Source of the DNA: Mariannaea sp. PMI_226
Taxonomy: Eukaryota > Ascomycota > Sordariomycetes > Hypocreales > Nectriaceae
Assembly (NCBI GenBank): GCA_024336345.1
Contig: JANFOG010000002.1
Coordinates: 3,472,001-3,536,000 of the forward strand
Direction of reading: 5' to 3'
DNA length: 64,000 nucleotides
Shown: piece by piece, positions 51,515-62,500 of the stretch
How positions within the stretch are numbered: position 1 is the first letter of the stretch
Layout: every line of letters starts with the position of its first letter
The notes under the pieces: generated by a model
What the model was told of the DNA's origin: nothing
Databases searched by the model: none
Seen by the model: the letters and a program-made list of their open reading frames with translations, nothing else
Made by a program: the position numbers and the translations under genes

Positions 51515-51829
51515 TCACAACATCACACACATTCCCCTCCCAGGTAGCTTTATTTCGCATCCAAAATCTCCAGCCCCAGGGCCAACTCCCCACTTGATAC
51601 CCCAGCCCATCGCCTCCACCATGCGTACCTGGTTGCGGTCATATTGGCCGTAGAGGTCGCATACTGGGCAGGGTCGACTGCGAGTTGTCAAGTATTGTGG
51701 TGTCGGCTTCACAGAGTCGTCGCCAAACTCCGGGCAGGTGGTGAAGCCCATGAATGGGCCGCAGGGCTCGGCGACGATTGCCCACACGTGCTTGCACACC
51801 TTGTGCTCGTAGTAGGTGAGAGTGCACAT
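51515..51829 (-). CDS. small Cys-rich protein of unknown function, 104 residues
   Basis: A single-exon ORF beginning MCTLTYYEHKVCKHVW and ending GRGMCVML. It has eight Cys (positions 2, 12, 23, 32, 54, 57, 91, 101) and His 9 and 14; the CPVC pair at 54-57 with upstream Cys/His suggests zinc binding. There is no signal peptide, so a secreted disulphide-rich protein is unlikely. I remember similarly opening short proteins (MCT..Y..C.H) from many filamentous fungi, but no function. The coding-like composition and a distinct pyrimidine-rich upstream region support a real gene. Function unknown. Confidence 0.68.
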   Translation of the reverse strand: MCTLTYYEHKVCKHVWAIVAEPCGPFMGFTTCPEFGDDSVKPTPQYLTTRSRPCPVCDLYGQYDRNQVRMVEAMGWGIKWGVGPGAGDFGCEIKLPGRGMCVML

Positions 51830-52159
51830 GGCTGGTTGATATGTGTTTGAGTTTTAGAGACAGCGATATTCTTTTTACTAAAGGAAGAGGAGTGAGAATA
51901 TCTGGTTCTCACTGGTGGTGAGTTTTGATGCGAATGAATAAGTCAAGGAAAAGCGAGCTGAAGAAGGGACTGGATCGATACTAGCACCGCACCTGGCCCA
52001 ACAGCCAGCAGCTGTCGCCAATTTTTCAAAAGGAGAAACAACTAATCATTGATGTTTTTAACACTCCTAACAATGGCTGGCCCAGGAAAAAAGGGAGAAG
52101 AAAAAAGAAGCAAATGCAGAGGGTATATCAAACATTTTGCAGCACGTGCGTATCCAGTT
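51830..52159. other. intergenic region
   Basis: Upstream region of the Cys-rich gene and 3' flank of YVC1. No gene is supported. Confidence 0.5.
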
Positions 52160-54673
52160 CTAATCCGCCATATTCGTCAGTGACGAATGCTGTGTCGTTG
52201 GGCCACCTTGCAAGGTGCCGCTCTCATCCATATCGTCGACAATCGCATCTTCAACTGATGGCACAAGCTGTGATAGCATTGCCTCGATCCGACGCATTGA
52301 CCTTTCCATAGTCTCTATCCTTGTTGTCAGGTTGTCTAAATCCTCTGGCTCGGCGAAGGATCCCCGCAACTTCTGTGGGATGCCGGGAAACATTGAGTCA
52401 CGGCGAGAGGGGCGGCGCGCCTGTTGTGGTTCACTAGTCTGATTGACCCGTCCAGTGAACTGACGACGGATGAGATGGTGCGTGAGGTCATCATCTACCG
52501 CAATGTCGTCCTGGACAGTCTCGGGAGGCGGCACTTGGAACACGGCTTGAAGATCCCGATGAACAGTAAGTCGCCATTTTTTCCAGAACCTACTCTTGGT
52601 CGGCGTGGCCCTCTTATCACTGGAATCATAGGGACTGGACGGAGGCCAGAGTATACGTCGTTCGGCGACGGCAATGACCAGCAGCAGCGGCAGGTTGAGG
52701 AACTTGACGGCCGCAACATGGATTTTGTGGAACCATCGTGGACTGACGACGAACTTGAGGGGGACGAATAGGAAAACTGCGACGATGTTGAATGGAGGTT
52801 GGTAGGCAAAGACAGCGTCTGCCTTGACTCCTTCAAGAGTGAGGACTGCGCGTCGAAACATGATCTCGGCAGTGGCATTGCTAGAGATGGTGCTGAACGT
52901 GTTGGACAACATCGATACAAGGATCGTGAGGAAGAGAGTGTTTCCCAGGAAAGCAAAAGCCACCATCACAGTAGGGCCAAGAAGCCAGTGGAATTCAGTC
53001 TTTCATGGTGAGTCAGTCATGAGGTACTGTTGAACAATATGGCCTTGGAATGAACTTACCGAGCGTTGGATGCCTGTGCCATCAAGCCCGAACCAGATGT
53101 AGATCATCCATTTAGCAACGGTCCTATGGTTCCATGAGTTAGCGGCGTTCGGTAATCAAGGCTCCAACGAAAACGTACACAAGAGGGTGGGCGCCCTCGC
53201 CAAGCCAAAGCAGCGACAACATGAATCCAAGGAAGCACCAAGCTGACAGAGCTGTGAGAAAGAAGAAATCGGCCATCATTGATCTCAGCGACAAGAATAT
53301 TAGATTATCTCGCAACAAGTTGAATGCCAGACGGGGGACGAGAACGGGAGCAGCGAGGGCCAATACGTCGTAAGCCTGCTCAGCTAGCCCTATCGAGTGG
53401 GCATGCTTGCCATAGAGCCGCAAACAAAGATAAATCCAGTAGATGAGAATAAAGGTGACGTCAAGAAATGACCAGAGATTTTGTGTGTAAACACTCCTAG
53501 ATTTTTTTTTTTCATAAGGTCAGCACACGCACTCAATACAAATGGGGTGCATTTCCGTCAAAGTGAGTTTCTTACCAGCCATGAGCCAGGAGGGTCGCAA
53601 ACTGATCCAGCGCCCATCCGAAAGCAAAAATGTCAAAGAGAATCTCAAGAGGGCCCCAGTGTTCTTTTGAGCGATACGCCATGACTGAGAAGTATAGCGC
53701 GAGCAGGATAGCGAATTGCAGGGACTCGAGAATATTTCTTGTTCGAGGAACGATGAGGCGATACTGATTCAGGAGAGGTGAGTCGCGGGGATCATAGATA
53801 GCAATAGGTTTCAGTTTGTAGTGATCTGGAATGATATCCCAAAAGGTAGAAGGTGTGTAGACAATGCGGCCCTCATAAATGGCATCGACAACTTTCTGGC
53901 AGGTGGTCGAACTGAGAAACAGCTTGCTGTCAGTCACGATAGCAATCTCTAATGAGGGGAGAGTCTTGTGGTGCATCCACGAAGTAGTGCGCTCGGCCTC
54001 CTGCCGGATCTCGTCCGGAGCGTTCTGGAAGGGCTCGAAGCCGGCAACGAGAATGTGAGCCAAGAGCAAGAGTCCGTCGGGCCCATCATGAGCCTCGCCA
54101 AAGCGACGCAGAATACGCGTCGCAATGAGCTCGCAAAGGGTAGCCCGGGTGTAGTTCACATTGTGGCGACTGTTGGAGTGAGATTGCTCTTCAAGAAACT
54201 GGGCACGATTGACGAGCAGGCAATAAACTAATGAAGGTTGTAACCAAATCAGTAAGTCTCTTTTCTTTGGTTTGGTGTGCTGGAAAGTACCAGAATTAGT
54301 AGCAAGGGGGAGAAGAAGAATGAGAAGAAGAAAATGAAGAAAACAACTCACTAATGGAAATGTCGTTCAGGCCGTAGAATTTATCCACTAGGGGCCTCAC
54401 CACCGTAACATTGATCTTAAGATCTTGTAGCTGCTCGAGGCTCAAATGGTCTTCAACTACACTGATAATATCACGGCGAATACGATGAATGTTCGTGTAA
54501 ACGGGCAGATGGCTATGCGGGTTGGTCATGCAGCTATAGAAAGCCTCTGTGTTCTCACTTGAAGGGCCAGCGATGCTGGTGAGGGTCCTCAGCAGTGGCT
54601 GCCTCTCGTCGTCCCGGTCATGAGACGGAGGCGGAGGCGTTGACAGCCTGATGCGCCTCCGTTTGTCGGCCAT
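52160..54673 (-). CDS. YVC1: vacuolar TRP-type Ca2+ channel Yvc1
   Basis: Predicted 731-residue six-helix cation channel that releases vacuolar Ca2+ on osmotic or mechanical stimulus. Exons on the minus strand are 54673-54352, 54227-53576, 53496-53179, 53123-53060 and 52999-52160; all phases close. Joins restore DISI-IYCLLVNRAQF, AHGW-SVYTQNLWSFLDV, HPLV-TVAKWMIY and QRS-TEFHWLLGP. A cytosolic helical N-terminus contains YTRATLCELIATRIL. Transmembrane segments run from about residue 290 to 500, with the pore region around KWMIYIWFGLDGTG and S6 VMVAFAFLGNTLFLTILVSMLSNTF (in part). The C-terminal tail is acidic. I chose MADKRRRIRLS as start; an in-frame ATG at 54808 would add 45 residues. Confidence 0.92.
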
Positions 54674-55656
54674 CGGACGCGAGGGCCGCAGACAGATTGG
54701 GCGATCTACGATGGCGTCTGCGTCTGTATCTGCGGCGTGGTGTGGTGTGGTTCGAGTCTGTGCCCGCGGTCTTGGTGAGTGTATGGGAATTTGGTGATGC
54801 GCAGACAAAGGAGCAAGAGGTTTGCCCTTGATGAATGAGTCCTGAGGGCGTTTTTGAGGTTAGGTATCTAGCGAAAGAGATTTAAACGAGAGGGGAGCAG
54901 GAAAAATCCAAGTTAGCGGCCAGAAATACACCAGATATGAAATCATGATAAAAGACCGCGATGAAGGATTGCACTGTTTCGGGTACCGAAAAAGCAAGGA
55001 GAATTAAGCAATTGAGAGAAATGCAACGTCATAAACCCAGTGTTTCGGATCTTCAAATGAAGGCCTTGGGCCCTGATTGGGCCTGCAAGCGATAGCGCGC
55101 TAGGCGCTGAGATCTCTAGTGCAGCACACCTCCAAGAAATAAAACACTCAAAGCGGCCTATCAGCCAGCATTCCTCAGACACGGAGGGAGGGAGGGATTC
55201 AGGGCTTGGGTATGATCCCGCAATGGCTTAAATTTGATTCGAAGACGAAGAGTGAAATTGTATGTGGCAAAAATAAAACCCTGATAGAGTCGAAGGGAAA
55301 AAGATAGGGGACACGAGAAATAAATAGAGAGAAGAAATGTAAACATTGGAGAATAGACACTTCCAAACAAAGGCGAAATCTTATCATGCATCAAACATGA
55401 GCATTATGATTTGGTGGATTAGACGGGGGAGTGTGTCCACCCACGCATCAAATTGGCCTCCCTCCTAAATCCCTTGCTCCAGATTTATTTGAGTCACCAC
55501 GTTGATATTTTTGATTTTTTTTATAATTTTCCAATTCAGGCCCTCAATGGTCTGTTGTTCAGATTTCCAAATGTATGTAGTTATTGGCTTGCGCAAAATT
55601 CCAGCCACCTAAATGCTTCTACAGCATCACAAATTGACCCTCATCGCCGCCTATCT
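54674..55656. promoter_or_regulatory. YVC1 upstream region and 3' flank of the APH-kinase gene
   Basis: About 1 kb without a supported gene. An alternative YVC1 start (54808) falls here. The sequence below 55656 is AT-rich 3' flank. ORFs at 54943-55394 are unrecognised; 55453-55944 is mostly antisense to the kinase-like gene. Confidence 0.5.
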
Positions 55657-56947
55657 TTACAACTTCGAGCTCGCCTCCTCAGCCCCCGCCTCCTTTGCCA
55701 ATTCCCACGCAAGTTCTGCCATGGGGCCTCTCCTCACGGCATGCTGCTTGGCCTTTTCGCTGCTCGCCTGCCGCTGGGCATAACGTGCCGCGATACCCTG
55801 GCAGACGCCCGCAAGCTTCCATATGCTGAACGCAATGCCCCATGCCACCTCGGCTCGTGGGTCATAGCCGCTCGTTTCCGTGTACCACTCCATGATCTGG
55901 TCAGGTTGGGGAAGGCCTTGCGTTCGTCCGGGCAGAAAACCTGACGCATCAAAAGGAACTGTGTTTGGGAAACGAGCCGTATAGAAGTTTGTCAACAGGT
56001 TGCAGACATCGGATAGAGGGTGACCGACTGTCGACATTTCCCAGCTAATTCCCATCAGTAAAAGAAGGCAAAAAGGAAGAAAAAGAGAAAGAAAAAGAGA
56101 AAGAAAAAGAGAAAGGGGGGGGGGGGTCTCAAGCATCAGAAAATGTAAGTGACGTACTCTAGAATGCCAATAACCCGTGGCTCCGTTTTGTGGAACACCA
56201 GATTATCAATCTTGTAATCACCATGCACCAGTGTGGCCCGGTCCTTAGGCTGCAGGCGTTCATTTTTGAAGAAACGCACCGTCTCGTCAAAATATGGAAG
56301 CTTACCCACAGGTTCCTTGGTTTCTACATCAACAGCCTGCTCTTGTTTGCCACAGATGGTGAACCAAGTGTCGACTTGGCGGTTATAAAAGCCCGAAGGC
56401 TTACCAAATCGCTCCAGTCCGACCTTCTTGTAGTCGACAGCATGAAAGCGGGCAAGTGTTTTGACAGCATCTCGCCACATGGCCTCACGCTCTGCGACGC
56501 TGACGTCAGGCATGGTAAAATCCTCGAAGATGCGGCCGTCCAGAAACTCCATAATGTAAAAGGGTGTGCCAATGATTGAGTCGTCCTCGCAGAGACAGTA
56601 CATCTTGGGGACGGCTACATCTGTCTTCTCGAGCGCGTGCATGATGCGATGCTCACGCTCGACCTTGTGGGCAGTCTTAGAAATGAGTTTACCCGGGGGC
56701 TTCTTGCGCATCACAAAACGCTGGCCATCAGCAGCAGTGATTTGGTATGTAGGGTTGGATTGACCAAAGCCGAACTACACGAGAAGTAGAGCAACGCGCC
56801 ATGTCAGTCACACGTGAGCATGCGAGTGTTTCTGGGAATATAACATACTTGCTTCAGATCGATGGGGGTCTTGATTTCCGGCACATTTTCTGAAACGTAT
56901 TTCTGAAAGGCGGCTTCATCAATAGGCTGTCGAACTCTGCCTGCCAT
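55657..56947 (-). CDS. APH/ACAD10-like phosphotransferase with C-terminal SKL
   Basis: Predicted 367-residue protein of the aminoglycoside-phosphotransferase/choline-kinase-like fold. Exons on the minus strand are 56947-56849, 56774-56158 and 56044-55657; joins close in phase. The ATP site has FGFGQSNPTY and FVMRKKPPG (Lys), catalytic HGDYKIDN (Asp219, Asn224) and metal-binding GILDWEMSTVGHPLSD (Asp239), whose Asp is restored only by splicing. This DWEM-GHPLSD form is typical of the ACAD10/ACAD11 kinase domain rather than drug-resistance enzymes. ACAD10/11 kinases phosphorylate 4-hydroxyacyl-CoA in fatty-acid catabolism; here the kinase stands alone. The last three residues are SKL, the canonical peroxisomal signal PTS1, fitting a peroxisomal acyl-CoA role (inference). 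Confidence 0.9.
56115..56126 (+). repeat. poly(G) run of 12 inside an intron
   Basis: Twelve G on the + strand (C12 on the gene strand) inside the second intron (56157-56045) of the APH-like gene, followed on the gene strand by CTTTTT-type tandem units. It is probably variable in length. Confidence 0.75.
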
Positions 56948-58560
56948 GATGACACCAAAGCGAATGGCAAAATAAGCTCTGTTCTGAGAGTATGGTCTTT
57001 TGTGCTGACCTCCAATGCCTGCTGCTACACGACACCTTGTGCAGGAGGGACAGTTTTCTTATTGAAATAGTGAAGGGAGATAGATGCAAGAGAAGTAAGA
57101 CACGGAAGAGACGGTAAAGGATCTGTAGAAACCCGAAACCCCCTGTCTCTACAATTCCAAACGACGATGGAAGATAGCCCCCCTTACATATCTGGTTAAG
57201 GTTGCCTTCGTCGTCGTTGTTTATGGGGACATGCCGAGGTCCAACCTGGGGTAAGCGGCGCTATGGTATGGCTGCACCTGTCACTGTGGGGGATCAGTAA
57301 TTCCGTCCCCCGATTCTTCCATTCACAACCCCCGTCTTCCCGTCAGGACCCTCGGCATGTCGTCACTCGTGCACCAAGCTTCTTTCTCCTCCCTTCGGAG
57401 CATAAAAAAGCAGTTCCTTCGTCTAGCCAATCGGTCGCCATCCTGAGACTGGAACATGGCAGTTTACCAGAGGCATGGAAAGTGCCTAACCTAGGTACAG
57501 GACCCATCGACCTACATGTCAACCTAGGTACGAAGCACTATCTCAGCTTTCGATTACTAAGGGGCGTTTTTTAGAGGTACCTATCTACTTATACTACCCT
57601 ACCCCGGTGAGTATATTGATGTTTGTCCACCCAGGTTATATAAGGTCCTACTATGATACCTTTCTAAAGCCACGACCCTACCTTGCACTTTAGATGTCAG
57701 ACAGACGGGCTGCCAATATGTACATCACATCTAGAAAGATCAAATTTGGATTTAACACAATATCAATATTTGTTGGCCATTTCTTAGACATTTATCCGGC
57801 GTCAGATAACTGTACCTAAGTCTAATAATTCCTACCCTCAGCTCAAAAAAGAAAAATAAAATGACAAATGACAAATAAATTGGTCCATTGGAGTTCTTTT
57901 CTCTTCCCGGTTCCATAGCAATTTTTTTTTGTCTTGGGGTTTTCAGCTTAGTTTCCCCCTCCAATGCTCTTGTCTGCTGACTCCATATCCGATACCTGCT
58001 CGCAAGAACCAGTCGCCAGTTGGCGCTCCGTTGGTAACCAGACCTACGTGAATCCGACAAACAAATAGGCTGCAAAATTTAGGTACTCAAGATACAAGAT
58101 AGAAAACAAAGGAAAAGGGGGGCTGAACGAAATAACGAAGAAAAGGGGGGTATCCATCGTATAGAATCGTTCATGCATTCTGCCATCCTATAATCCTGAG
58201 CGCGTTATTCATCCTGGGATGAATCTCGCAAGCTGTTGCCAGTCCAATGCTGTATTAAAAGAAATTCTTCCAAAAAGTTGTTTCGCATACTGGTTGCTCC
58301 GCATAAGGCCAGTAGCTTTCATAAAGTAAGCGAAAGGTACCCATACCATAGGGAAGTCCTTACTAGCAGTAGGACACCTCCCCGAGCTTCCAAGGCCTTT
58401 CGATAGTAAATATAAAAGTGACGAGAGAGTGTGCATGGTGGTGGAAGGTGGAAGTACAAACAAAATAAAACAAGAGAAATCATGTCTGCTGTCGTGACAT
58501 CGTAAACCGCTTATAGAATGAGAAAGGCAATAGATGAGACTGGCATGCTTGAGCGTTTGC
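56948..58560. other. intergenic region, APH-kinase promoter and HAP2 3' flank
   Basis: 1.6 kb without a supported gene. A CCAAT box (TAGCCAATCGG) lies near 57425-57434, and CTAACCTAGGTACAGG and CAACCTAGGTACGAAG occur at 57485-57500 and 57530-57545, with AGAGGTACCTATC at 57573-57585. The 3' part (58080-58560) is probably HAP2 3' UTR. The ORF at 57263-57574 is not recognised. Confidence 0.5.
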
Positions 58561-59520
58561 CTAGCCGTCATCTTCTTCTTCCTCGTCCTTGGAGCTTTCT
58601 GTGTCCATCTTAGCTTTCTTGTTCGCAGCCTGGGTGTCATCGTCAGACTTGCGTTTGGTCCCGGCGGATCCAGACGCCTTGTCCGCCGCAGCATGGTCGC
58701 CCTCTTTACCATCACTGCCTTTATTGGCCTCGCGTTCCATGGCCGCAACTTCTTCGGCAGTCAGGAATCGTCCGCCGGGGCCACGGGGCCTTCGCATGGC
58801 ATGATTATGTCGCGACTCGTGGAGATACGGTTTCCGGCCCTTAGAGGTTAGTCTCAACTGCTCCTCAAGTCTCTGGCGCGCAACGCGTCGCTTAAGAATT
58901 CGGTGGAACTGCTTTGCATTCACGTAGAGGGGAGATTCCTCAGCACCACTGCTAGCGGGCACTTCAGGCGATTGAGGGTTGTGCATCTGTGCTTGAGGAA
59001 TCTGGGGAGGAGCAACTCCTGGTCGAGCCCCAGCGTGGTTGATCATAGACTGTGCATTGGGAACTGTTCCAGGGCTGGTGACTTGGCTCATTCGACGACC
59101 AGCAGATATCTGTGGAATATTGGTCATGCGAGGAGATGAGCGAGCATCTTTTTTAGAATTGGCGCCGCCGCCGCCTAGACGGGGTGAGGTCTGGGGCATG
59201 TTTGTGTCCGAGGCCATGTAGCCGTAATTCGAGCCAGAAGCAGCAGCAGTTGCAGCCATTGCGGCAGCCTGAATGCCAGGCATGCCGTAGTGGACCTGCT
59301 GCATGTTCTGCTGTGGGACGCCGTATTGTGGTTGATACATGTTGTGTGTCTGAGTCGGAGGTTGTTGCTGGTTGGGGAGACTTGGGGATGTTTGTAGTGA
59401 ATTGATGTTTTGATTTGCGGATGAGGTGATACTGCTAGGGGCTGCTGAATTTGCGTAACCAGAATTCGACGCACGTTGTTGTGACTGTTGTTGTTGTTGC
59501 GCGTATTGAGCGTACTCCAT
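58561..59520 (-). CDS. HAP2: CCAAT-binding transcription factor subunit Hap2/HapB (NF-YA)
   Basis: Predicted 319-residue NF-YA subunit, single exon, beginning MEYAQYAQQQQQSQQ. The N-terminal half is Gln/Ser/Pro/Ala-rich. The NF-YA core lies at residues about 195-255: the A1 helix (ESPLYVNAKQFHRILKRR), which binds Hap3/Hap5, a short linker, and the A2 DNA-binding segment (YLHESRHNHAMRRPRGPGGRF), which recognises CCAAT (both quoted in part). The acidic C-terminus contains a basic patch (GTKRKSDDD...NKKAKMD) that looks like a nuclear signal, and ends in EEEEDDG. The intact histidines and arginines of A2 indicate a functional protein. In Aspergillus the complex controls iron, redox and nitrogen genes. 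Confidence 0.96.
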   Translation of the reverse strand: MEYAQYAQQQQQSQQRASNSGYANSAAPSSITSSANQNINSLQTSPSLPNQQQPPTQTHNMYQPQYGVPQQNMQQVHYGMPGIQAAAMAATAAASGSNYGYMASDTNMPQTSPRLGGGGANSKKDARSSPRMTNIPQISAGRRMSQVTSPGTVPNAQSMINHAGARPGVAPPQIPQAQMHNPQSPEVPASSGAEESPLYVNAKQFHRILKRRVARQRLEEQLRLTSKGRKPYLHESRHNHAMRRPRGPGGRFLTAEEVAAMEREANKGSDGKEGDHAAADKASGSAGTKRKSDDDTQAANKKAKMDTESSKDEEEEDDG

Positions 59521-62500
59521 TATCCAGAAGCACCAGCTTCAAAAAGGCTGTTGAGGTACGGCGACCTCTTTGCGTTTCAATTCGTCGAGTGATGAGGCTC
59601 AAATGCGACGAAGAAACGCGGGACGGAAACGAGTCTGGGCAATAGAAACTAGAGAACAGAACTCGAATAACGAATAGCTGTGGTCAAAACAGCAGAACCA
59701 GATTAGCGAGCTGCGGGGGGTTTAAGGTCCGTTGGCTGCTTGGGTATGGTTGGGCATCCGGTCTGGAGAGGTCCTTAGTGATAGGGTTGTCCGATGATGT
59801 TGGTGTCTGAGCCCCTAGCTTATTGGATATGCGTGGATGAGCTGGCAACGGGATCGGGCAAGGGAGTTGCTCAGATGGCCGACCACCACATATGCAAGCT
59901 GATGTTATGGCTGGCCACTCTTTTGAAGGTGGCTGAGGAGCTGGAGACCGGACCACACAAGGATGGAATGGAATAAAGAAAAAGGTTCCAGAAAGAGCCG
60001 AGCTTGAAGATCTAAGCAAGCTCAGGGAAGAGCGCGACGCGAAAAATGCACTTGATCGGTCAGTTTCTTTGCTCTGAAATGTCTGTCCAACCATAGCGTT
60101 AGCTTAGGTGTATATATGCCAGCCAGGATGAAGGGGGAACGGCAGGGAAGATGGGGAGACGGGGGGGAGAGCCATCCAACGGGAAGGGGTGCGGCGCGCG
60201 TCTGGGAAAGCCACCACACTCGCTGATGCGTTGGCAGCCCAGAGTCCATGCATGACGGAATATGCAAGAGCCTTGGCCCACCATGGGTGTCCACTACGCC
60301 CACCACACCCGCCGGCTCAGCAACGGCTTGGCGTCGATGCAGAGGCGGTGGTGGCGGCGCAGAGACGAATGGTAACTAATCCGGACCTTGGAGTCGGGCG
60401 GGCCCTGGGCAGCACTGGGCTAGATAAGCGCTATTGGCCTCGCACCGACTTGCATCGACTCGCATCCAAGGCAAGGCAAGAGCCATGCTAGTTGGAAGAC
60501 AAATTTCGAGACTCATCCAGTGTTCTGGATAGATGCTGTCCTGCGCCTCGCACCAGGGAGTGGGGCAGGCTATGGTGTTGGAGAGGTAGGGCAAAAAATA
60601 ACAAAACGGACAGGCATGCATGTCGAGGCTGGAAAGGTAAGGCCCGTCTTCGTGTCACTACATTCAAGTGACCAGGCTCGTGGGGGGTGACGAAAGTGAG
60701 GAGGTACATGATGATGGAGGTGGGAATGAGGTCCAAAGGGTGTGTGTTATGCTGTGTCAATCCGGGGAGGGCTTGAATGAGGAAGGTCGGCGGGCAGAGC
60801 GTGTACTCCTCACACGGCTGCCCTTCCAGACTCAACAGCGACCAAAATGAGAGAAACAGACAACACAGCACCTAAAAGGAAGCAAAATACGTACCACGCG
60901 TAAGAGGTAGGCAGGTAGGTAGCCCAAAGATTGATTCGAGCTGTCCAGTGCTAGGAGCGGCTATGTCCGTCTTGTCAGCATAAGCCTTGTCGGGTTTCAG
61001 AGAGTGCAGAAGTGCAGTGCGATTGCGGTGGGTGGACCTGAAGCTTCGAGGACCAAGAGTCGGTGTAAGTCTACGCAAAACGATTGCCGTCTTTCTGAAT
61101 AGACAAGGCAGACCAGATGAAGGATGGCGCAGCCAAGTAGACTCAGGCGGCAAACAGGAGTCGCGACAGCACACTACCGGAACTGGGTTGAAGCTCGATC
61201 GAGAGAAATATGTGTGTGGCTCGCCAGCTGGCTTGCACGGCCATCACAGCAGCACGTCCAGCAGCCGAAAGCGTAGGGCGCAAAGCCACAGATGAAAGTG
61301 GTTGGGCAAAGGGGAAGGAATATGTTTGTGACTTTGCGTTTGTGTGCAGGTGGCTACATGAAGAGAGGTTCTACGTACCTATTTGTGGTGTGCAACGGAT
61401 GCAAACGCGCACGCGGATGCAGGGCGGGATGACGGAGTTGGCAGAAGCTTCAAAAAAGACCTCCAAGCCTTGGACGCGACAGGCTTTCGCAAATGCTGAT
61501 TGATGGCCTTGAATCCGGGGTAAAATCGCGATCCGCAGGCGAAATTTGTCACCTGACAGGCAAAAGCGGCCAATAAAGTCGTTAAGAGGCAGCCAGCGAC
61601 GATGATAGGCTTCAGTCGTCGCGATGTTGAGAAATGTCGAAAGGCGACGCGAGAAAAGGATGCTGATTTGCCAGGAACAGGAGGTGGGTTAATTGGAGAT
61701 TTCGGGGGGTGTGGGCTGTCTCGGGTGGACGAGGAGGGCTAACTTGTCGCGCAACGAGCTTTTTGAGTGCGTGCGTGCGGGTGCGGGCGGGTGCGTGCAC
61801 AGGCAGATCTGTTGTTGACCAAAGAACTAACACGGTTGCCCAAGTTGACTTTTGTGAGATGGATGCGCCGAGGGGTTGCGGGTAACGGAGAGGGTAGAGC
61901 AGTAGGGAAGTTGAATGCTGTTGGATGAAGCAATTGGATGAGAAAGACTCAAAAGAGGAGTGAAGGTAGGACCCAAAAAGGCTCTCTATTTTTCCCACTG
62001 AGGGCAAAAACGCGACTGTTTTTTTTTTTTTGTTTTCTCGAAACTCTCTTCAGGGCGCGCGTCCGTGTGAGATGAGTGGCCGAGAGGAGTAAAGAGGTAA
62101 AAGTGAAATGGGGCAAGGCAGTATACGAAGTACTTCGTACGTACAGATGAGTTATAAAAAAAAAAAAAAGCAAGGTAACGTGCGCATGCAGTGGGACTTT
62201 GACTGGGCTTGAGAAAGATGCGTTCCAAGCTGCGTGCGAAAGTGGCTGGCAATAGTTGTCAAAGTCTCTGAGTAGAGACTTGGAAGCTCTTGATGAAATA
62301 AGAAACCTTGATGGTGGCTGATGGCGGGCGGCTGCACGAAGCTATCATGCGGTGCTCTTCAGAGCTCTTTTTCCGTTTGGGGAGATTGGGCTGACACTTG
62401 GACGAATAGTAAACCCCGACCTTAGAGTCGACCTGTCGTTGTGGTCCAAAGCTTCACTTCCGAACGGCCCGTCCAGTTCGTCAATTGGGGAATCGACAAG

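Noticed and set aside
54674..54808. 45-residue N-terminal extension of YVC1
   Set aside because: Low-complexity His/Thr/Pro sequence before the more typical MADKRRRIRLS start; cannot be fully excluded.
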